Shown in pieces: positions 5,002 to 12,006 of a stretch of DNA of 16,732 bases (position 1 is the stretch's first letter; the number at the start of each line of letters is the position of its first letter). The stretch comes from an uncultured Collinsella sp. (lineage in GTDB: Bacteria > Actinomycetota > Coriobacteriia > Coriobacteriales > Coriobacteriaceae). The position numbers were made by a program, and so were the translations under genes. Location: positions 1 through 16,732 of the forward strand of contig CAAFQT010000079.1 in the NCBI GenBank assembly GCA_900765185.1. The letters run 5' to 3'. Under the pieces are notes generated by a model, which did no database searches, was not told the origin of the DNA, and saw only the letters and a program-made list of their open reading frames with translations.

Positions 5002-6914
5002 AGGGCAGTAACTCCCGGCTCATCGTCGAGCTGCGGAATGGTGCCTACCACGTTATCCGCCAGCCAATTCATCTCGACAATCTGCGTGCTCGGCAGCGGA
5101 GGAAAGCCTTCGATCTGTACCACGCCGTTTTGGCTGTGGAGCTCGCCGCCAAAGGGGTTAATGGAACCCTCGACGATGCCGTTGCGGAGCAGCTGCACGA
5201 GTTTACGCGTCTGATAGGGCAGGCCCGGGGCGTAGCGAATGTCAATAACGCCCGAGCTCATGCCGTACCAGTAGTTGACGGCGCGCACTTGGTTGTCGTC
5301 GCTGGTCTCGTCCCACGTGCCGTGCAGCAGGCTTCGCACGATGAGCTCGTAGTAGCGGCCCCAGTTCCACACGGGCATGGCGATGCCGGTGACCTCGCCG
5401 TCGACCAGGCGGTGGAGTCCGTAGGCCGTGGGGTCTTCCAGCGATTTGGACATGTCGGCGCCGGTCATGACACTCACGCCTTCGCGGCACATGGCCTCGG
5501 CAAGGCCTCCGGCGGGCACATCGCCCCATGTGAGGATGACCTGCGCACGCGGGTCGAGCAACGAGGCACCGATGGCAAAGGCGTTGATCTCGCTGAGCGC
5601 GCCCGATGCGAAGACCGACGCGTGGTAACCGATGCGGTGATTATCTGCCATGCTGGCCGCAAGGGCGCCCAGCAGGAACTTGGCCTCGTACATCTTTCCA
5701 AAGTATGAGCGAACGCTTTGGTGGGGGAGGCCAATGGAGCAGTTGAGGAACCGCACCTGGGGATATTCAACCGCCGCCCTGAGCGTGTATTCCATCAGGC
5801 GGTGCGAAGTCGAGAAGATGACGTTCGCCCCGTGTTTGACAGCGGTCTCCACGGCGGCATAGAACACGTCCGGATCGTGACAGTTCTCGAACGCCTCGGT
5901 GCGTACGATGCCGCCAAAGTGCTCATCGAGATACTGACGTCCCTGGTCGTGCAGGCTGTCCCAGCTCGACGTGGCGCAGGGGAATTCGTGGATGAAGGCG
6001 ATACACAGGGGGTTGGCTGCCGAGTAGACGGTCTTGCCCATAAAGAAGTTGAGCACGCCGGAGGTGGACTTGGCGGGCGTCTCTTCCTCATTGACGCTCG
6101 GCGCTTCGACAAGATCGACCTTGTCCTCGTCATTTTTGCCGGCAATGACCAGCTCGCGCCAAATCTTGCACAGGCGGTTTACGACGATATCCGTCGGCGT
6201 ATCCAGCAGGCGGTCCTGGTTGTACACATTAAGGTAGACGAGCATGGCGTCGGCAGGCGTAATGTCCAGGTGGTCGCCGCCTGCGCGAAGGTAGGCGCGC
6301 TTAAAGAGCAGTAAGGTGTGGCGCAGGTAGTCGACCTTTTTCTGCGGCCATTTTTCGATAAGGTTCTGACCGAGCATCTTGGCGAGCGTCTCGTAGCTTC
6401 CCTCACGCGAGAACTCGATCTCGTATAGGGGGCAGACGCGCCAAAACGCGCAGAATTCACCGTACAGGCGGCTTTCGACGGAATCCCATGTGCCGGGGTA
6501 GAGACGGGTGACCCTGGCCGAAACCGTTGGAGCGTCCAGGAATTTGAGGACACTGACGCGTTTGTTGCCTTCCTGGACATAGAATCGATGCATGAACTCG
6601 GTGACGATGATGGGGTCGCGATAGCCCTCGGTTACCTGGATGTCGTAGAGGTTGGACCACTTGCGGGCGAACTCGGTGTTAAACGGCAGCAGGGGCATAA
6701 AGTTGCATGAAAAGGCGGACTGACGGCCTTTGGTGACCGTGCCGACGACCATTTCGAGCGGAATATCCCTTATGCCGACATTCTCTCGCTGACCTAAGGG
6801 GAGCTGAGCAACCAAACTGTCGAGGTCCGTAAGGTATGGATGCTCGCTTTGGCTAATGGCGCGTCGACGTCCTTGCTCGCCGCGCTTGCGTGCTTGACGA
6901 TAGGCCTCTTCCAT
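4998..6914 (-). CDS. ParB-like / BMP (nucleoside-binding) fusion protein, cytoplasmic
   Basis: A 638-residue protein with three parts. Residues 1-45 are basic. A ParB/Srx-like domain spans about 46-130, with IPLEMVVGTVTKGR (51-64) and the diagnostic EGNKR (115-119) followed by VSVLKFL. A helical stretch (170-265) and an acidic linker (265-285) lead to a BMP/PnrA-type periplasmic-binding fold from about 303 to 600 (FIHEFP, WDSLHDQGRQYLDEHF, HGANVIFSTSH, YEAKFLLGALAASM). BMP proteins usually are lipoproteins that bind purine nucleosides for an ABC importer. This one has no signal peptide or lipobox and no importer genes beside it, so it is probably an intracellular sensor or regulator. AGGGAG (6923-6928) lies eight bases before the ATG. 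It overlaps the metallophosphoesterase gene by ATGA. The domain calls come from motif recognition; the ParB-like assignment is less certain than BMP. Confidence 0.82.
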   Translation of the reverse strand: MEEAYRQARKRGEQGRRRAISQSEHPYLTDLDSLVAQLPLGQRENVGIRDIPLEMVVGTVTKGRQSAFSCNFMPLLPFNTEFARKWSNLYDIQVTEGYRDPIIVTEFMHRFYVQEGNKRVSVLKFLDAPTVSARVTRLYPGTWDSVESRLYGEFCAFWRVCPLYEIEFSREGSYETLAKMLGQNLIEKWPQKKVDYLRHTLLLFKRAYLRAGGDHLDITPADAMLVYLNVYNQDRLLDTPTDIVVNRLCKIWRELVIAGKNDEDKVDLVEAPSVNEEETPAKSTSGVLNFFMGKTVYSAANPLCIAFIHEFPCATSSWDSLHDQGRQYLDEHFGGIVRTEAFENCHDPDVFYAAVETAVKHGANVIFSTSHRLMEYTLRAAVEYPQVRFLNCSIGLPHQSVRSYFGKMYEAKFLLGALAASMADNHRIGYHASVFASGALSEINAFAIGASLLDPRAQVILTWGDVPAGGLAEAMCREGVSVMTGADMSKSLEDPTAYGLHRLVDGEVTGIAMPVWNWGRYYELIVRSLLHGTWDETSDDNQVRAVNYWYGMSSGVIDIRYAPGLPYQTRKLVQLLRNGIVEGSINPFGGELHSQNGVVQIEGFPPLPSTQIVEMNWLADNVVGTIPQLDDEPGVTAL

Positions 6915-6969
6915 GGTGTCTACTCCCTTAGTCGTTTAAACAACGATATGAACCATGGTACCACGAATG

Positions 6970-7010
6970 AAAACCGCCACAACGATGCCTGTCCCCTTTG
7001 CGGTGGTTTA
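6970..7010 (-). repeat. Intergenic hairpin repeat, copy B
   Basis: AAACCGCCAC (6971-6980) pairs imperfectly with GCGGTGGTTT (7000-7009), with one wobble and one A/C mismatch. Between them lies GCCTGTCCCCTTT. On the minus strand the element starts within the TAA stop (7008-7010) of the MscS gene and ends GGTTTT. It is the most decayed copy; its central arms no longer pair well. Confidence 0.65.
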
Positions 7011-7775
7011 GGCGATGATGGGGGCGATGGCGCGGATGCAGGCGTCGGCTGCCGTGAAAGTAGTGCTGTCGTCGCTGACGATAAAGATGATCTTGCCCTT
7101 GATGCCAAAGTCGCCGATCTCGCTAAAGAGCACATAGGGCTCCTTGTCAAAGCCCGAGATGGGAAGCACGGCGGCCTTGGTGGCGTCGGTGAGCTCATCT
7201 GCCAGCGCGTCAAGGGAAGCCCACTTAGACGTGTCCTTGACCGCGACGGGCACTGCCACGCGCCCAAAGGGCATCAAATGCACGAGCGTGTTCTTGGAGA
7301 TGTTGGAATTGGGCACAATGATGGTCTGCCCACAGGCATCCTCAATCGTTGTATGGCGCCAAGTGATGTCTTGGACCACGCCGGATACGCCGCCGACCTC
7401 GATATTGTCGCCGGGTTTGATGATGCCCATAAAGGTCACCTGCATGCCGCCGATAAGGTTTGACAGCGTGTCCTGAAAGCCGAGCGAGATGGCGATGCCG
7501 CCGACGCCAAGAGCGGCGACGAGCGCGTTTGCGTTAATGCCAAAGCAGTTGTCGAGGATAAAGCTGCCGCCAATCATCCAGATGACGGCGCGTGCGATGT
7601 TGATGAAGATACTCGATGCCGGAAGCGGGTTATCGTCTCGGTTAAGCAGATGGTTCAGGGTCTTGGATACGACCTTGGCGGCGACGGCGGTGCCTATCGC
7701 CAAGATGACGGCCCAGATGATGTTGTGGACCCATCGTTGTGCAAAGAAATGAAGAATCGGCTCAAACAATTCCAT
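7008..7775 (-). CDS. Small-conductance mechanosensitive channel (MscS family)
   Basis: MscS channels open under membrane tension and release solutes during hypo-osmotic shock. The 255-residue product is a minimal family member: two membrane helices (about 18-36 and 57-75), then the Gly/Ala-rich pore helix ANALVAALGVGGIAISLGF (82-100). The conserved beta-domain follows (IIKPGDNIEV at 118-127 and IIVPNSNI at 152-159), then a shortened C-terminal domain. The start at 7775 is chosen because AGGAGG (7786-7791) sits ten bases upstream. A longer in-frame extension to 7973 would overlap the 5'-nucleotidase gene and translate through that ribosome binding site. The stop codon lies inside repeat copy B. 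Confidence 0.92.
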   Translation of the reverse strand: MELFEPILHFFAQRWVHNIIWAVILAIGTAVAAKVVSKTLNHLLNRDDNPLPASSIFINIARAVIWMIGGSFILDNCFGINANALVAALGVGGIAISLGFQDTLSNLIGGMQVTFMGIIKPGDNIEVGGVSGVVQDITWRHTTIEDACGQTIIVPNSNISKNTLVHLMPFGRVAVPVAVKDTSKWASLDALADELTDATKAAVLPISGFDKEPYVLFSEIGDFGIKGKIIFIVSDDSTTFTAADACIRAIAPIIA

Positions 7776-7785
7776 GTAGGGAAAA

Positions 7786-7791
7786 CCTCCT
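7786..7791 (-). promoter_or_regulatory. Ribosome binding site deciding the MscS start
   Basis: A perfect AGGAGG on the minus strand, ten bases before the ATG at 7775. It rules out the longer in-frame extension, which would read through it as Leu-Gly-Gly. Confidence 0.75.
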
Positions 7792-7819
7792 AATGATCGT
7801 TCAACCATGATACCCACCA

Positions 7820-7853
7820 AGAAGCCCGTCCGATCAAATTCGGACGGGCTTCT
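7820..7853 (-). terminator. Perfect hairpin after the 5'-nucleotidase gene
   Basis: AGAAGCCCGTCCGA (7820-7833) pairs perfectly with TCGGACGGGCTTCT (7840-7853) around six bases. It lies about 50 bases after the 5'-nucleotidase stop on the minus strand. The following bases are TTGG rather than a long T-run, so termination may be partial. Confidence 0.7.
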
Positions 7854-7905
7854 GTGCTCGATATAAGGTTTACGCGGCGGGGCTGTAAGGCCCGGACGAT
7901 GCAGC

Positions 7906-9933
7906 TTAGCGTCGACGCTTCCAGATAATGCCGAGCATGATGACGATGATGCCGCCGATAAGGCACGCGCCAACTACTGCCAGCGTGCGGTCTCCCGTTG
8001 CGGCGAGCTTACCGGTCGTCTTCTTGGTGATGACCTTCGTGGTCGTCGTGTCCGTCTTAGGCGAGGGCTTAGGCGTCGGGGCCGGTGTGGGCGTGGGGTC
8101 CACGGCTGCGGAGCCGAAGCTGATGGTGCCGGCGAGCCCGGCCATCTTGCTCTCCCAGCTGTCTTGCCCGATCAGCGCCCTCAGCGCCGCCTCGCACGTG
8201 CCCCACTCGGTGTACTTGGTGGCGTGTGCAAAGGTGGGAAAGTCGGTCGTGTTGGTAATGATGTAGTTGTTGGTGGCGACGGTATAGGTCTTGGCGGGGT
8301 CGAGCGTGCTGCCGTCCTTGGTGAGTGTGGCACTCACAATGCGCTTGCCTTCGGGCTGCGTCCAATCAATCGTCACGTTGATGCCGCCAAAGGAGAGAAC
8401 GCTGCCAGAGTCATCGCGCCACTTGTACTTGTCTTGCGCCTCCTGCTCGGTATGGCCGGCTGCCACGTAGGCTTGCTGAAGCTCGTAGCTGTGATTGCAC
8501 TCGTCGCTGATCTGCAGTGAGTGCTCGAGCGCTGTCAGGAAGTCCGCGCCGGTCATGGTCCAGGTCTCCACGGTGTTGCCGTAGGGCGAGATAGCGATGA
8601 CGTTGCCGGCAGTCACATCGCCCGCAGCGATGCCGCCGCGGATGCCACCCGCGTTCTCGATGGCAAGGTCTGCGCCCGTCAGGGCAAGATAGGAGCCGCA
8701 AATCACGTGGCCGATGGTCTGGGCCTTGGTGGTATCGCCCTCCTTGCTGGGGCGGAAATCGGTGGTGCGCACCATTTCCCAACCATGCGTGCCTGCGGCG
8801 TCCTCGCCGTAGAAATAGTTGGTGGTGGATGCGCCGAGCACCTTGTTCGATTCGTTTTCAAAGGCCTCGTCGAGCGGCTTGATCTTGTTGCGGACGGCTT
8901 CAAGGCAGCTTTGGTAGTCGGAGCCCTTGTCGGGGTCTGCCAGAAGATCGTTGACGTCCTTGGCGGTATAGAGCTTCTCGTCGCTTTCGCCTGCGTACAC
9001 CGTCACCGTGTCGTCGTCGGTGCTTTCGGTGCCCTTGGTGTCGTACTCATAGGGGATGGAAAGCAGTCCCGCCTCGGCAAAGGCGCTGCCGGCCTCGACG
9101 ACGCGGACCGGCTTGCCGTCGGCACCCGTCACGTTTTCGTCCAGGTTGATGTGCTCGTGGCCTGCGATAAGGGCGTCGACGCCGTCGAGCTGCGTGGCAA
9201 AGGTCTTGGCGTTGAGCGTGTGCGCGATGCAGACGACCACGTTGCAGCCCTCCTTGCGCAGTTGCTCTGTCTCGTCATTGATGGCTTTCGAGGCACTCGA
9301 GAAGCTGGTACCCGCGACCAAGTCTGCGCGCAGCGAGGAGCCTAACGATTCATCCATGGCTCCCACAACGCCGACTTTGATCTGGTAGTCGAACGTGGAG
9401 GAGCCCTCGTTGCCCTTCCAGGTCCGGTTGAGCGTCTTGGTGATAGTCGAACTCCATACGCCGTTCGAGGACGTTGCATTCGCGCAGAGCATGGCGAAAG
9501 GCGAGCTGGTGGTGCTATAGCCGGTCATGGTACGAAGCTTGTCCGCGCCATAGCTCCAGTCGTGGTTGCCCGGCGTCGTGGCGTCGTAGCCGTCTGCATA
9601 GAAGGTGCCCATGAGCTCGGCGATGCTCTTGCCCTCGCTCATCGTGGCGAAGGACTGCCCGTGGAAGGTGTCGCCCGCATCGAGCAGAAAATCGGGGATG
9701 CTACCCTGGGCGCTATAGAGGACCGCCAGTCCGTCGAAGCCGACGGTGCCGGTGCCCTTGCTTGCGTTGTAGCTGTACTTATAGCTGCCGTGGATATCGT
9801 TGGTGTGCATCACGGTTACGGTGCCGTCAATGGTGGCGGGCGGGTTTCCCGCGAAAGCGAGGCTGGGGATGCCCGCGAGCGCGCCGGCAAGCAGCACGGC
9901 GGCCAGCGTAAGACGGGGAAGGAATCTTTTCAT
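7906..9933 (-). CDS. Wall-anchored 5'-nucleotidase / UshA-family metallophosphoesterase
   Basis: A 675-residue secreted enzyme expected to remove phosphate from extracellular nucleotides and release nucleosides. The signal peptide ends near AFA-G29. The catalytic metallophosphatase domain has HTNDIHG (43-49), LLDAGDTFHGQ (83-93), PGNHDW (121-126), IAHT (236-239) and AGHEH (257-261). The 5'-nucleotidase C-terminal substrate domain (about 365-590) contains NAGGIRGGI (427-435). Then come a Pro/Thr linker (613-640), the sortase-type motif LAATG (643-647), a membrane helix (651-671) and KRRR, a classical wall-sorting signal. LAxTG is typical of class E sortases in Actinobacteria. The start at 9933 has AAGGAAG (9939-9945) upstream; a longer frame to 10065 would hide the signal peptide. 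A small AACCAG/CTGGTT hairpin (9953-9969) precedes the ribosome binding site. The exact substrate is not shown. Confidence 0.92.
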   Translation of the reverse strand: MKRFLPRLTLAAVLLAGALAGIPSLAFAGNPPATIDGTVTVMHTNDIHGSYKYSYNASKGTGTVGFDGLAVLYSAQGSIPDFLLDAGDTFHGQSFATMSEGKSIAELMGTFYADGYDATTPGNHDWSYGADKLRTMTGYSTTSSPFAMLCANATSSNGVWSSTITKTLNRTWKGNEGSSTFDYQIKVGVVGAMDESLGSSLRADLVAGTSFSSASKAINDETEQLRKEGCNVVVCIAHTLNAKTFATQLDGVDALIAGHEHINLDENVTGADGKPVRVVEAGSAFAEAGLLSIPYEYDTKGTESTDDDTVTVYAGESDEKLYTAKDVNDLLADPDKGSDYQSCLEAVRNKIKPLDEAFENESNKVLGASTTNYFYGEDAAGTHGWEMVRTTDFRPSKEGDTTKAQTIGHVICGSYLALTGADLAIENAGGIRGGIAAGDVTAGNVIAISPYGNTVETWTMTGADFLTALEHSLQISDECNHSYELQQAYVAAGHTEQEAQDKYKWRDDSGSVLSFGGINVTIDWTQPEGKRIVSATLTKDGSTLDPAKTYTVATNNYIITNTTDFPTFAHATKYTEWGTCEAALRALIGQDSWESKMAGLAGTISFGSAAVDPTPTPAPTPKPSPKTDTTTTKVITKKTTGKLAATGDRTLAVVGACLIGGIIVIMLGIIWKRRR

Positions 9934-9998
9934 AGCGGCTTCCTTAGTCCTTAACCAGAATGCCTGGTTGAATATCGCCAATATCGACATGATATGCG

Positions 9999-10038
9999 AA
10001 AACCGCCGCAAAGGCGCTTGTCCCTTTGCGGCGGTTTT
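9999..10038 (-). repeat. Intergenic hairpin repeat, copy C
   Basis: AAAACCGCCGCAAAGG (9999-10014) pairs perfectly over 16 bases with 10023-10038. The loop region reads CGCTTGTC, running into CCTTTG. It lies in the spacer upstream of the 5'-nucleotidase gene, 16 bases from copy D, in the same orientation. Confidence 0.75.
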
Positions 10039-10054
10039 GACGTTTGCGCAGATA

Positions 10055-10094
10055 AAACCAGCCAAAATAAACCTGTCCCTTTTTGGCAGGTTTA
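10055..10094 (-). repeat. Intergenic hairpin repeat, copy D
   Basis: AAACC-A-GCCAAAA (10055-10067) pairs with TTTTGGC-A-GGTTT (10081-10093) with one A/A mismatch. The loop contains AACCTGTCCC. On the minus strand it starts in the TAA (10092-10094) of the ABC ATPase gene and ends GGTTTT, so it probably terminates the ABC operon. Confidence 0.72.
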
Positions 10095-10886
10095 GCTCAG
10101 CAGCATGCGGTCGTTGGCGAGCTCGCCGCCCGAGACCTCCTCGAATTTCTGGAGCAGGTCGGCGACGGTGAGCGACTTCTTCTCGTCGCCGGACACGTCG
10201 TAGATCACGTGACCCTCGTGCATCATGATCAGGCGATTGCCCAGGCGGATGGCGTCGTTCATGTTGTGCGTGACCATGAGCGTGGTCAGGTGGTTCTCGT
10301 CGACAATCTCCTCGGTCAGGTTGAGCACCTTAGAGGCCGTCTTGGGGTCGAGGGCCGCGGTGTGCTCGTCGAGCAGCAGCAGGCGCGGCCTGGTGAGCGT
10401 GGCCATCAGCAGGGTGAGTGCCTGGCGCTGGCCGCCCGAGAGCAGGCCGACCTTGGCGTTGAGACGCGTGTCCAGACCAAGGTCCAGGCGCTTGAGCAGC
10501 TCAACGTACTCATCTTTCTCGGCCTTGGTGACGCCCCACGAAAGGCCGCGACGCTGGCCGCGACGCTTGGCGAGGGCCAGGTTCTCGGCGATCTGCATGT
10601 CGGCAGCGGTACCGCGCATGGGGTCCTGGAACACACGGCCCAGGTACTTGGCGCGCTGCGACTCGCTCAGACGCGAGATGTCGGTGCCGTCGAGCTCAAT
10701 AACACCAGAATCGAGCGGATACACGCCGGCGATCATATTGAGCAGCGTGGACTTGCCGGCGCCGTTGCCGCCAATCACGGTTACAAAGTCGCCATCGTTG
10801 AGGGTGAGGTCGACGCCGGTGAGCGCGCGCTTCTCGGTGACGGTGCCCTTGTTAAAGGTCTTCTTGACGTGCGAGAGCTTAAGCAT
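10092..10886 (-). CDS. ABC transporter ATP-binding protein (TrpX-type importer cluster)
   Basis: The cytoplasmic ATPase that powers the importer encoded with the next two genes. The 264-residue product has Walker A GGNGAGKST (39-47), Q-loop Q87, signature LSGGQRQ (149-155), Walker B LLLLDE (169-174) and the switch His207 (VTHNM). The segment DEHTAALDPKTA after Walker B is characteristic of ATPases partnered with PF04392-type binding proteins. Two starts are possible. ATG 10886 is preferred because AAGGGAG (10896-10902) is nine bases upstream, whereas it touches the ATG at 10895. The start overlaps the permease stop by eight bases, so the two are translationally coupled. Repeat copy D follows. 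Confidence 0.93.
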   Translation of the reverse strand: MLKLSHVKKTFNKGTVTEKRALTGVDLTLNDGDFVTVIGGNGAGKSTLLNMIAGVYPLDSGVIELDGTDISRLSESQRAKYLGRVFQDPMRGTAADMQIAENLALAKRRGQRRGLSWGVTKAEKDEYVELLKRLDLGLDTRLNAKVGLLSGGQRQALTLLMATLTRPRLLLLDEHTAALDPKTASKVLNLTEEIVDENHLTTLMVTHNMNDAIRLGNRLIMMHEGHVIYDVSGDEKKSLTVADLLQKFEEVSGGELANDRMLLS

Positions 10887-11802
10887 CTGCCTCATCTCCC
10901 TTCGTGTAGGAGCTGCGGAGCTTATAGCGCTCCCAAATCACGGGCACGCACAGGGCCACGGCGACGATCGCGGCAGAGAGCAGCTTCATGTCGTTGGCGT
11001 CCATGCCCAGCTGCAGCACGATGGCGCGGATAAGGAAGTACACCACGGAGCCAAAGACGGCGGAGGCAAGACGGACGCTAAACTGCGTCAGACCGCCGGG
11101 CAGCAGGCGACCGAGCACTTCGCCGATGACGATGGCGGCAAGACCGATAACGATGGCGCCGGTGCCCATGCCAATGTCGGCATACTTCTGGCTCTGGCAG
11201 ATGAGCGCACCCGAAAGGCCAATGAGGGCGTTGGAGAGCACGAGGGCGATCATTTTGGTGGTGTTGGTGTTAACGCCCAGGGCGCGGATCATGTACTCGT
11301 TGTTGCCGGTGGCACGCAGCGCCGAGCCGATCTCGGTGCCAAAGAACCAGTACAGGATGGCGACGATGGCCACGGCCAGCACAATGCCTAGGATAATGGC
11401 AACAGTGGACTGCGGCAGGCCCGTCATGTTGCTGACGGATGAGAAGATAGTGCCCTTGGCAAGGATGGGCGTGTTGGACTTGCCCATGATGCGCAGGTTG
11501 ATGGACCACAGACTGATCTGCGTAAGGATTCCGGCGAGGATTGCGGGAATCTCAAAGACGGTGGTCAAGATGCCCGTGACGGCGCCCGCGATGGCGCCGG
11601 CGCACATGCCGGCCAGCACGGCGAGCAAGGGGTCGACGTTATTGTTGACGATGAGTACGGCGCAGACACAGCCGCCGAGGGCAAAGCTGCCGTCGCAGGT
11701 CATATCGGGGATGTCGAGCAGGCGGAACGTGATAAACACGCCAAGCACCATAATGCCCCAGAGGACGCCCTGCGAAACGGCGCCCTGCAATGCAATGAGC
11801 AT
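10879..11802 (-). CDS. ABC transporter permease (LivH-like, TrpX-type importer cluster)
   Basis: The membrane channel subunit of the importer, 307 residues and strongly hydrophobic with about eight to nine predicted helices. The motif RLLDIPDMTCDGSFALGG near residues 27-44 and the segment LRATGNNEYMIRALGVNT are typical of the branched-chain-type permease family (BPD_transp_2) found with PF04392 binding proteins. The start at 11802 has a perfect AGGAGG (11811-11816) eight bases upstream. A second ATG at 11809 is out of frame. The C terminus is basic then acidic (KGDEADA) and overlaps the ATPase start. The binding-protein gene lies upstream, separated by a hairpin that may reduce read-through so that more binding protein than channel is made. 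Confidence 0.92.
   Translation of the reverse strand: MLIALQGAVSQGVLWGIMVLGVFITFRLLDIPDMTCDGSFALGGCVCAVLIVNNNVDPLLAVLAGMCAGAIAGAVTGILTTVFEIPAILAGILTQISLWSINLRIMGKSNTPILAKGTIFSSVSNMTGLPQSTVAIILGIVLAVAIVAILYWFFGTEIGSALRATGNNEYMIRALGVNTNTTKMIALVLSNALIGLSGALICQSQKYADIGMGTGAIVIGLAAIVIGEVLGRLLPGGLTQFSVRLASAVFGSVVYFLIRAIVLQLGMDANDMKLLSAAIVAVALCVPVIWERYKLRSSYTKGDEADA
10896..10902 (-). promoter_or_regulatory. Ribosome binding site deciding the ABC ATPase start
   Basis: AAGGGAG lies inside the end of the permease gene, directly touching the ATG at 10895 but nine bases before the ATG at 10886. The latter is the better start. Confidence 0.65.
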
Positions 11803-11906
11803 GCTTCATACCTCCTAGGATAGGGTGGACACGTGATTTTCCATAATAGCGGTACCAATGCATAAAAGAGCTGCGGACGGATGTTTTGTCTCATCCGAAA
11901 CAAGCA

Positions 11907-11935
11907 GGGCGAACGCCGGTCTTTAGCGTTCGCCC
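11907..11935 (-). terminator. Hairpin between binding-protein and permease genes
   Basis: GGGCGAACGC (11907-11916) pairs perfectly with GCGTTCGCCC (11926-11935). On the minus strand the following bases are TGCTTGTTTCGG, a broken T-run. This fits a partial terminator after the binding-protein gene. A further CGGATG/CATCCG hairpin lies just downstream (about 11879-11898). The rest of the 204-base spacer shows no gene; TATTAT (minus) near 11845 could be a -10 box but has no matching -35. Confidence 0.65.
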
Positions 11936-12006
11936 CAAGGACTCAGATATTGAATAACGCGGCTGTGGCGCGCGTGCGGGCCCTAGACGCGTTACCGCGC
12001 ATGGCG

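Noticed and set aside
7776..7973. Longer MscS start up to 7973
   Set aside because: It would translate through the terminator-like hairpin and the AGGAGG, and overlap the 5'-nucleotidase gene.
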